A stretch of DNA of 64,000 bases. Source: SCBR16-9 sp964537975. GTDB taxonomy: Bacteria > Hydrogenedentota > Hydrogenedentia > Hydrogenedentales > SCBR16-9. The stretch lies in NCBI GenBank assembly GCA_964537975.1, contig CAZIDP010000025.1, forward strand, positions 1 to 64,000. Direction: 5' to 3'. The notes beneath the pieces were generated by a model. It searched no databases and was not told the DNA's origin. It saw only the letters and a list, made by a program, of their open reading frames with translations. This document shows positions 1 to 8,097 of this stretch, in pieces. The translations under genes and the position numbers were made by a program. The number at the start of each line of letters is the position of its first letter. Positions within the stretch are counted from its first letter, which is position 1.

Positions 1-205
1 AGGCGCCACAGGAAAGCGACTCTGTACTCAGTCAGGATATGCTGGACAGTCTGATAGCGGAAGCTGCTAGCGACGCCCCCAAGGAATCTGAGGAACAAGC
101 GCAAGAGGCGCCACAGGAAAGCGACTCTGTACTCAGTCAGGATATGCTGGACAGTCTGATTGCGGAAGCTGCTAGTGATACCCCCAAGGAAACTGAGGAA
201 CAAGA
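1..205 (+). repeat. 105-base in-frame tandem repeat
   Basis: Two head-to-tail copies of a 105-base unit (starting at 1 and 106) encode 35 residues each. They differ at only about five positions over the first 99 bases, then diverge at the end of copy 2. Copy 1 begins at the window edge, so more copies may lie to the left. Each unit contains one copy of an LSQDMLDSLI motif. The period is a multiple of three, so copy-number change keeps the frame. The near identity points to a recent duplication. Confidence 0.9.
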
Positions 206-2975
206 AGTACTTGGTGAGAACCTGGAGCATGCCGAAGATGAATTAGATCAAAGCTTTATAGATCAACTTATTTCACAACAAACTTCAGAAAACCCTACCC
301 TTGTCGAAGAGCCTACTGTGCCTGAACAAGATAGCCAGGAACCATCGACTACAGAGACAGAAAAAGCGGATACCTCTCCTGCCGACGCTAGTCCAATGCC
401 ATCATCAACAATTATGGACGATGATCTAGAATTGGATCAGTCGAATATTGACAACATTCTGGCAGCATTCCGTGGTGATGAAGGAAGCGAGAATGATGTT
501 AAGGTAGAAAATGAGCAGGCAACTCCATCAGGTGAAATGGATAAAGAGTCGACTGACGATGAATTGATTCCCCAAGATTTACTGGATGAAATTTTGTCTC
601 AAAAAAGTACTGAAACTGGCAAGATAACAGAAGAAAACAATGCCGCCGAAGCATCCTCAGAGACTGCTGCAGGACTCCTTTCCCAAAATGATTTGGATGC
701 ATTGTTAGAACAGGCTCGTATACGGGACAAAGAGCGATATCGTGAACGGCAACACTCCATGGAAGCCGCCCTGGCGAAGGCCTCACAACCAACACCAGAG
801 ATATCACCACCAGCAAAATTGAAGAAGTCCCTGGCCTGGAGGGCTTGGTTGCCATCTGAAACCGGTCGTTGGGTTGCCTCAATCGGAGCGGGACTTTTGA
901 CAGCAGGCATGATGTTTAGTTATCTTAACAAGAATCAAGACTATACACCCACTTGGGCGCAGGTATCGCATGAATCCGTAACAAGTCTTGAGTCTGCCAT
1001 GCGTCGTGCGTCAACAGCACTTCAAAACGAAGCGTACCAGCTTGCATTCGATATCATATCGCCAGCCATAGAGCAGGCACCGCCCAGCCCATTACGCAAT
1101 GATGCTGCATTTCTGGAATTGGAAGCAATAATATTTGGAATGGGACGTTCTCAAGGTTTACCTGGATATGAAGCAACCCATGCACGCATCGACAGATTGG
1201 TATCGCGCATACCAGACCATCCAAGAATTCCGGAGGTATTATATTGGAAGGCAAAACTGTATGAGTCAGACGGTATGCCCCTGGCAGCGCTGGATACCTA
1301 TAAACAATTGATTGATTATTACCCTGAAGCACCTGGACTGGATGCAATACTCCATGATGCAGCGACATTATCCATCGAATTGAACAATCCGCTGACCGCG
1401 GCACGCTTTGCGCGTACGCTGTTGCAACATTTTCCAGCATCAACCTGGTCAGGGGAAGCCCGTTTATTGCTGGGTGATGCTTATGCGCTAGCGGGCAGTC
1501 CGGAAGATGCCCGCACCTTATTTGTTAGAACTGCCCAGGCAGAGCCATTTACTGATTTAGGCGCAGAAGCCTTTTTGCGTTTGGGCAAATTGTCATTTGA
1601 GCAGCAGCGCTACCGGGAGGCTATTCAACACCTGGAAAGCCGTCTGGCTGTAGCGACTAACACACGAAATACCGATGAAGCTTATCTGATGCTTGCCCAG
1701 GCCCATCGCCGTATCGGGAATCTGGAAGAAGCCCGCACCAATTTGAATTATCTCATGAATTTCTTCCCGGACTCATCGCATATTTCGACCGCCTATATTG
1801 AACTGAGCCGCGTATTGGATGCCATGGGCGCCCGACAAGATGCCATCAGAATAGCGCAACAAGCCACGCAACGATTTCCAACTTCCCCATTAATTCAGCG
1901 TAATCTAGGTGAATTGTATGGCCTTTCCGGTAATGCACTCGGCGCCGCAAACGCTTATGTTGCGGCTGATGCATCCGGGGCACAAGACCCGGCGTTGTTA
2001 CTTAATGCTGCCCGTTATTATCGCGCAGCCGGATACACAGAGGATGCGTTCAGCACCTATCGAAATCTGAAACAACAATATCCATCATCCATACATACCC
2101 TTTCTGGGAGCGTTGAAGAAGCAAAACTGCTTTATGACACCGGACGAATCGAATCTGCTGTTAACCAATTAGAAGAATTGGCTGTTGCGACTGAAGGAAG
2201 CACCAACAGATTGGAAGTGGTTGAAGCATTAGGCGGCATGTATCTTGATCTCGGCATACATAGTCGGGCAGTCGAATTGGCACGTGATATCGCTACACTG
2301 ACCGACTCACCAGATACACTCGTAAAAGCCGCTGAAATACTGTTGGAGTCTGGTTTAATTGATGAGGGTCTCAGTATTGCCGATCAGTTGCAGACCAGCC
2401 AGTTGTCCAACGCACAAAGATATCAACTTAAAAATACGGTAGGGCAAGCATTGTTACACGCTGAGCCTGAACGCGCAATGCAATCTTTCGAAGAAGCCTA
2501 TCTGACCTATCCCGAAGCACGAACACAAGTGGGCAATCTGCTGCTGCTAAGGTCCTATCTTGGTGCAGACCGAACAGCCGCTGCACGTCGAATGGTCATG
2601 GAAACAGCAGCCCATGTACAGTCAAACCCTGTTGACATGCCCTATTTGATTGATGCGGCAACAGCCTGGGGAGATCACTTGTATTCACGTGGTGACTTCC
2701 GTGCCGCGGCTGATGCATTTGAGATGGTACTGGATGCTGTAGACCGTACCGATGGTACCGTCACAGGGACACAAACAGACCCACGTTGGGCACAATTTCA
2801 ATTTGCGTGCGCGTTAATAGAACTGGATGAATTCAACAGAAGTCTCCCGATCCTGGAAGAAATAGCTGAATCAGATGCACCCTGGGCAAATGAGGCTGCA
2901 GTAAAAGCAGACTATACCCGCATTCAGATGCGGCTGCGTGGCACACCAATAACCACTGCCAACGCGGCAGGTTAA
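3..2975 (+). CDS. Membrane-anchored TPR protein with repeated FliM-like N-terminal motifs (5' partial)
   Basis: The reading frame is open to the window edge, so the true start lies upstream; the first ATG inside is at 39. Numbering from that ATG, residues 1-230 are acidic and low in complexity and hold short motifs of the form (L/I)xQxx(L/I)Dx(L/I)(L/I), at bases 27-56, 132-161, 243-272, 432-461, 567-596 and 678-707. The last, LSQNDLDALL, closely resembles the CheY-binding N-terminus of FliM (LSQxEIDALL). One membrane segment follows near residues 275-296. The remaining 680 residues are tandem TPR-like helical pairs, probably periplasmic. Expected topology is N-terminus in the cytoplasm. The next two genes on the same strand are a FlgN/FliT-like protein and a histidine kinase, so a role in motility or a surface organelle is possible. 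The exact function is unknown. Confidence 0.8.
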   Translation, partial: APQESDSVLSQDMLDSLIAEAASDAPKESEEQAQEAPQESDSVLSQDMLDSLIAEAASDTPKETEEQEVLGENLEHAEDELDQSFIDQLISQQTSENPTLVEEPTVPEQDSQEPSTTETEKADTSPADASPMPSSTIMDDDLELDQSNIDNILAAFRGDEGSENDVKVENEQATPSGEMDKESTDDELIPQDLLDEILSQKSTETGKITEENNAAEASSETAAGLLSQNDLDALLEQARIRDKERYRERQHSMEAALAKASQPTPEISPPAKLKKSLAWRAWLPSETGRWVASIGAGLLTAGMMFSYLNKNQDYTPTWAQVSHESVTSLESAMRRASTALQNEAYQLAFDIISPAIEQAPPSPLRNDAAFLELEAIIFGMGRSQGLPGYEATHARIDRLVSRIPDHPRIPEVLYWKAKLYESDGMPLAALDTYKQLIDYYPEAPGLDAILHDAATLSIELNNPLTAARFARTLLQHFPASTWSGEARLLLGDAYALAGSPEDARTLFVRTAQAEPFTDLGAEAFLRLGKLSFEQQRYREAIQHLESRLAVATNTRNTDEAYLMLAQAHRRIGNLEEARTNLNYLMNFFPDSSHISTAYIELSRVLDAMGARQDAIRIAQQATQRFPTSPLIQRNLGELYGLSGNALGAANAYVAADASGAQDPALLLNAARYYRAAGYTEDAFSTYRNLKQQYPSSIHTLSGSVEEAKLLYDTGRIESAVNQLEELAVATEGSTNRLEVVEALGGMYLDLGIHSRAVELARDIATLTDSPDTLVKAAEILLESGLIDEGLSIADQLQTSQLSNAQRYQLKNTVGQALLHAEPERAMQSFEEAYLTYPEARTQVGNLLLLRSYLGADRTAAARRMVMETAAHVQSNPVDMPYLIDAATAWGDHLYSRGDFRAAADAFEMVLDAVDRTDGTVTGTQTDPRWAQFQFACALIELDEFNRSLPILEEIAESDAPWANEAAVKADYTRIQMRLRGTPITTANAAG

Positions 2976-3000
2976 TCTAATTAAGTGGACAAATCGCTTT

Positions 3001-3441
3001 ATGCAATCACAATCATTACCCGATCGGGTTTTACATTATCTGGACCGACAGATTCACTGGTTTGAAGTATTACTTTCAGAACTGGCATCGCTGGATATAG
3101 CAATAAATTCAGAAACACTTGAGGATTGGGCAGTTCAGCATGATGTTTATATGAAACAGACGGAACATATTCTTCGTGAAAATACAACGCTTGTGCGTGA
3201 ATGGAATCAGAGCAAGAATTTGCTAGAAGGGGATCGGGATGTCATTCGGGAAAAAGCACAGTATGCACATCAACTCCATCAGCTTGTTCAGCTAGCGTAT
3301 GACGACGCATTGTTACGCATAGAAAAAGAAATGAAAGCTGGCGCAGAAGAATTGCAAAGTCTGAAGCATGGCGTTGGAGTTATGAAAAAGTATGGCAAGC
3401 AAAACGACACACAACCGGATTTCCTTGATCGAGACGCGTAA
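3001..3441 (+). CDS. Small helical protein, possibly FlgN/FliT-like flagellar chaperone
   Basis: 146 residues, almost entirely predicted alpha-helical, with no membrane segment or signal peptide. The layout, a long amphipathic helix, a middle helix starting near residue 50 and a C-terminal stretch with LKHGVGVMKKYG followed by FLDRDA, resembles FlgN/FliT-type export chaperones, where a tail of the form (L..G...L..Y....FLDRR) is common. I infer this from pattern only, and sequence conservation in these families is poor. The gene starts 25 bases after the TPR gene and precedes a PAS histidine kinase by 52 bases, suggesting one operon. The ribosome site is weak. It could instead be an unrelated coiled-coil protein. 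Confidence 0.5.
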   Translation: MQSQSLPDRVLHYLDRQIHWFEVLLSELASLDIAINSETLEDWAVQHDVYMKQTEHILRENTTLVREWNQSKNLLEGDRDVIREKAQYAHQLHQLVQLAYDDALLRIEKEMKAGAEELQSLKHGVGVMKKYGKQNDTQPDFLDRDA

Positions 3442-3493
3442 ATCCATATCAATTTTTTTTGATCAAAGCGTATACATGCAAAACAAATAAATC

Positions 3494-4645
3494 ATGCAAG
3501 AATTCACCACAGATATAGAAGCCCTGGCCCACGCTGTTCAGGTACTGACAAAAACAACTGAGTCCATGGAAGAGGCGTATCGACGTCTCGAATCACGTGT
3601 CTTGGAATTAGACCGTGAGTTGGAAGAGAAGAACCACGAGCTGGCAGTCACCTCAGAATACATAAGTAGTTTGCTGGAAAGTATGAATGATGGTGTCGTC
3701 GCGGTAAACATGGAAGATTGCATTGTTCGTTTCAACCGTGCAGCCACAACTATACTTGGGTACAGCAGTGACGAAGTGGTCGGGAAATCATTTGAATCCG
3801 TTTTTGATCGGACCTTTTTTGCCGGCAGAAAACTTCCCGCACAGTCCATGCGTGCAAAAAGTGGGCGGAGAGTACCTGTAAGTGAACGCGATTCACCTGT
3901 TACAGATGGTACCAATCGGCGCTTGGGCTGGGTAAAAACATTTCAGGATTTAAGTGAGCTGCATGCCCTGAGAGAACAACTCCGTCAGATGGACCGATTG
4001 GCAGCATTGGGTGAAATGGCCGCCACGGTCGCGCATGAAATCCGCAACCCCTTAGGGGGAATCCGGGGCTTTGCCTCTTTACTCGCACAAGACATACCCG
4101 AGTCGGACCCGAAAAGTCGCTTGGTAAGTAAAATTCTGATTGGTACCATGAATCTCGACAAGGTGGTTACTGGTCTGTTGGAATACACCCGGCCTGTTGA
4201 GCTATCGCTGCGTCCCGTTGGGTGCCTGGACATACTGCAAGGGGCACTCGGTTTCCTGGAGTATGATGCCGACAGGACGCCAGTGCATCTTTCTGTTTCG
4301 CCAATGTATCGTGTGCTGGCAGACCCAGATAAACTGCGCCAGGTTTTTCTGAACATATTGCTGAATGCAGTACAAAGCATCGAGAATTCCGGGCAGATCA
4401 CCGTTGAAGCTGAAGTCGAAGAAACCGTCATACATGTGCATTTCACCGACACAGGTTCCGGCTTGTCTCCTGATCAGGAGGAAAATATGTTTTCGCCATT
4501 CTTCACGACGAAAGAAAAGGGCACCGGCTTGGGTCTGGCGATTTGCGCAAAAATCGTCGAAGGGCATGGTGGTCGCATTCAAGCAAAGAACAATACATCA
4601 TGCCCTGGCACAATCATTACGACAATCTTACCGCGTTCCGAGTGA
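3494..4645 (+). CDS. PAS-domain sensor histidine kinase (NtrB/FlrB-like)
   Basis: 383 residues with no membrane segment, so a soluble kinase. Residues 15-55 form a coiled coil. A PAS domain spans about 55-150. The HisKA H-box has the phospho-acceptor at H181 (VAHEIRNPLGG). The HATPase domain carries the N-box near N287/N291, the G1 box DTGSG around 319-323, the F-box at FSPFFTTK and the G2 box GTGLGLAI at 343-350. All catalytic motifs are intact. This arrangement is typical of NtrB-family kinases, including the flagellar kinases FlrB/FleS that act on sigma-54 activators. No partner activator is in the window; it may lie elsewhere. The nearest receiver is the single-domain protein at 40036-40407. 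No clear Shine-Dalgarno precedes the ATG. Confidence 0.9.
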   Translation: MQEFTTDIEALAHAVQVLTKTTESMEEAYRRLESRVLELDRELEEKNHELAVTSEYISSLLESMNDGVVAVNMEDCIVRFNRAATTILGYSSDEVVGKSFESVFDRTFFAGRKLPAQSMRAKSGRRVPVSERDSPVTDGTNRRLGWVKTFQDLSELHALREQLRQMDRLAALGEMAATVAHEIRNPLGGIRGFASLLAQDIPESDPKSRLVSKILIGTMNLDKVVTGLLEYTRPVELSLRPVGCLDILQGALGFLEYDADRTPVHLSVSPMYRVLADPDKLRQVFLNILLNAVQSIENSGQITVEAEVEETVIHVHFTDTGSGLSPDQEENMFSPFFTTKEKGTGLGLAICAKIVEGHGGRIQAKNNTSCPGTIITTILPRSE

Positions 4646-4679
4646 GATCATACCTTTACAACTTTGATCGATAATAGCG

Positions 4680-5486
<807 letters not shown>

Positions 5487-5673
5487 GTCCTATCATCCTC
5501 TGGTGGCAACTCGTATAATTCATACTTAATTAAAGATAGCAAACATAATAAAATTATGCAAGATTCTATTTTGCTCGGATTTTCGGTTGCCCTGCCAGTT
5601 GATTTACAATGGATTACAGGATCAATAGTACGTTTTAATCTTGGATGCAATCTATACACTGAAAAGGGAAACC

Positions 5674-6720
5674 ATGGCTTTTCGTTTATTTCGTCGTCTC
5701 AGGATTGCGCCTGGGTTAACACTTAATTTCAGTAAATCTGGTATGTCCATATCTGCCGGGCCACGTGGCGCCAAGGTGACGGTGGGGCCGCGTGGTATAC
5801 GTCAGACGGTGGGGCTGCCCGGTACCGGGATACATTACTCCAAACATACCAGCTATTCCGGCAATCAACAGCGATCACAAGACTTGGCTGTGGCAAAGCA
5901 GCAACCTGATATGCCAACGCCTGAATCGTTATTGACTTTATCACTGGTGCGTCGGGCATTTACTTCATCAGAAGACCGTGCATTGATAGACGGGACACTG
6001 GCTGTACTCAATGGGGAGGATCTAAAAGCGCTGGACTGCTACGAAAAAGCTCCCAATCGTGCTGATGCTGGTTTTATGGGCGGAATCATATGCATGCGAA
6101 ACGATGATTTTAAACGGGCACGGGATTTTCTGGATCGTGCTTACACACAGCGCGAGCATCTTGGCAGTTTTTTTAAGGAATATGGCCTTACTCTGGGTCT
6201 GGAAGTGTATTTAACCCCGGAGTTGCGTGTACCGATTGAGCCCAACGAAAAAGGTGTGCTCTTGCTTCTTACAGAGATATATCAGAAATACAAAATGTGG
6301 GATGCAGCCGTCACGTGTTTAAAACGCCTGATGATCATTGCACCGGGTGATTTAATTGTAAAACTATCCTCGGCTGAATTTTTTATTGAAGTGTATAAAG
6401 GCAATGAAGAAGCGTACCAACGTGTGTTGAATTTGACTGAAAGGATTGAAAATACGTCCGAGTTGCATGCCGCATTATTACTTTATAAAGCGCGGGCACT
6501 AAGTGGGTTGGGATTGTTCACCGCGGCCCGGGAAACACTGACGCAAACATTACGCCGTAAAAAGGGTCGTTCTCAAGAATTGTTACTTGCATTAACTTAT
6601 GAGCGTGCATTGGTCTATGAGCATCTTGGCAGTCATCGTCAGGCACGCGGTGAGCTGGAAAAGATATACGCACAGAATCCGCAGTTCGAAGATGTCGCGA
6701 ATAGACTTGGTCTGAAATAA
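5674..6720 (+). CDS. DUF4236 domain fused to TPR repeats
   Basis: 348 residues from the ATG at 5674, which has an AAAAGGG ribosome site; an in-frame TTG at 5641 lacks one. Residues 1-55 match the DUF4236 pattern: MAFRLFRR, then KSGMSISAGPRGAKVTVGPRG and a GLPGTGIHYS end, a small beta-rich domain usually found at protein N-termini and of unknown role. From about residue 85 to the end the sequence is made of TPR-like helical pairs. There is no signal peptide or membrane span. The last codons and the stop lie in a 14-base perfect inverted repeat (6706-6748). Function is unknown; TPR repeats suggest protein binding. Confidence 0.8.
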   Translation: MAFRLFRRLRIAPGLTLNFSKSGMSISAGPRGAKVTVGPRGIRQTVGLPGTGIHYSKHTSYSGNQQRSQDLAVAKQQPDMPTPESLLTLSLVRRAFTSSEDRALIDGTLAVLNGEDLKALDCYEKAPNRADAGFMGGIICMRNDDFKRARDFLDRAYTQREHLGSFFKEYGLTLGLEVYLTPELRVPIEPNEKGVLLLLTEIYQKYKMWDAAVTCLKRLMIIAPGDLIVKLSSAEFFIEVYKGNEEAYQRVLNLTERIENTSELHAALLLYKARALSGLGLFTAARETLTQTLRRKKGRSQELLLALTYERALVYEHLGSHRQARGELEKIYAQNPQFEDVANRLGLK

Positions 6721-6748
6721 CCTGTATTACTGGCTATTTCAGACCAAG
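6706..6748 (+). terminator. 14-base perfect inverted repeat spanning the DUF4236-TPR stop codon
   Basis: Arms CTTGGTCTGAAATA (6706-6719) and TATTTCAGACCAAG (6735-6748) are perfect complements with a 15-base loop. The stem includes the last codons and most of the TAA stop. No T-run follows, so it is not a classic intrinsic terminator. It may act as a transcript-end or mRNA-stabilising hairpin. Confidence 0.5.
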
Positions 6749-6756
6749 CATCAAAA

Positions 6757-6798
6757 TCTAATGCTGCTCACTTCAACATACAAAACATTAGCATTAGA
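6757..6798 (-). terminator. 9-base inverted repeat spanning the prepilin stop codon
   Basis: Arms TCTAATGCT (6757-6765) and AGCATTAGA (6790-6798) are perfect complements. The right arm contains the stop codon of the minus-strand prepilin gene (6794-6796). It mirrors the longer repeat at the end of the convergent plus-strand gene. There is no T-run on the minus strand, so terminator function is a guess. Confidence 0.4.
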
Positions 6799-7816
6799 AC
6801 AGTGAGACCAAAGTTGCGAATACGCGTGTCACGGGGAATTCACCGGGGAATCGTTGGAACTCTACATGACCATCCATATACAAGACATTTGAGCCACTAG
6901 GTACATGGTTGAACTCACCTGGAACTACACTGATGAGATCGAAAAGCACCGGAATGGTGGTTTGCGCCTGTGCAGCGGCACCAGGGTTATTGATATCTGT
7001 TATGAAGAAACGTTCTACCCCTTCCCGCAACCGTGGGACAGAGATAAATTCTCCATTCACATCACGATCGTAAGAAGCAGCCGGGTCCATAGCCACCTGG
7101 GCGAGCAAGGTATTGATTGCGGTAATGAAATCCGGACTAATCCAGGGGCCTATCGCTTGTAAAGGATTGGCAAGCTGGCTCACTCCCTGATCATTTGGAT
7201 CGGCATCCGCTCCGGTCTCCGCCTGACCTGAAAGGTAGTCTTTGCCCGGACGTCCGCTAAGAGCCCAGGCCAGATATAAATAAGATTCGGCAGTAAATGC
7301 GCAGGGGTCAACTACTGCCCTGCCGCCAGCTTGCAATTCAGTCTGGTTATACCAGATGCCAGTGCCTTCAGCCAACACGTTATTACGCCCTGAATTGGAA
7401 GGACAGATGAGCACAGAAGGATCGGAGAGATAATCCGGGAATACAGATGGGCCATAAAATATGAATTCGGCATCGCCACCTTGTCCTGTTGGACTCCACG
7501 GATTCTTGTAAAAGCAGTCGCTCGTGTTCGGATCATTGGCATACGTTTCCGGGGCACCGGTGGTTGGCTGACCTGGTCCGGCTTTTGAGAGTTGATACGC
7601 CATCCGGTGTGCCATCGGCGGAAACATGCCGCCACGGTTTTCACTCGAATACATCTTGAGTGACAATCCAACCTGTTTCAGGTTGTTGGCGCAGGATGCT
7701 CGCCGGGCAGCTTCCCGGGCCCGTGCCAGTGCGGGTAACAATATGGCTGCCAGTATGCCGATAATGGCAATAACCACCAGTAATTCGATCAAGGTAAATC
7801 CACGATGCTTTGACAT
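6794..7816 (-). CDS. Type II secretion pseudopilin-like protein, DUF1559-like
   Basis: 340 residues. The N-terminus is a class III prepilin signal: SKHRGFTLIELLVVIAIIG, cleaved after G by a prepilin peptidase, with the conserved Glu at +5, followed by a hydrophobic helix. The C-terminus has FNHVPSGSNVLYMDGHVEF, the H-x-G...DG motif of the large DUF1559-like prepilin families of planctomycetes and relatives. ATG 7816 is preferred over ATG 7822: the GGAGG site lies 8 bases before 7816 but only 2 before 7822. There are no secretion-system genes next to it, as is usual for the many scattered copies in such genomes. It is probably a minor surface or pseudopilus subunit. Confidence 0.9.
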   Translation of the reverse strand: MSKHRGFTLIELLVVIAIIGILAAILLPALARAREAARRASCANNLKQVGLSLKMYSSENRGGMFPPMAHRMAYQLSKAGPGQPTTGAPETYANDPNTSDCFYKNPWSPTGQGGDAEFIFYGPSVFPDYLSDPSVLICPSNSGRNNVLAEGTGIWYNQTELQAGGRAVVDPCAFTAESYLYLAWALSGRPGKDYLSGQAETGADADPNDQGVSQLANPLQAIGPWISPDFITAINTLLAQVAMDPAASYDRDVNGEFISVPRLREGVERFFITDINNPGAAAQAQTTIPVLFDLISVVPGEFNHVPSGSNVLYMDGHVEFQRFPGEFPVTRVFATLVSLF

Positions 7817-8097
7817 TGTCATTTCCTCCAGTAAAGATTAAACTTAAACACAGTACACGATTATAATAACCAGTGAAAATCGAAATATATTGGGAATCCA
7901 AATGTAGAATGGCGTACGTTAAATGCAGCTAAGGTAATGAAAGGAATGCGAATACAACGTTTCAATTGGCCCCCCATGAAGCGTCATCAGCAATTATTCC
8001 CTTTTGCCTACTTTATTTTACATGAAAATACATAATAATAAAAAATTTCAATCAGATACGGTGCTTTACCTTGAAAAATGAATAAGGAGCTCAGAAA

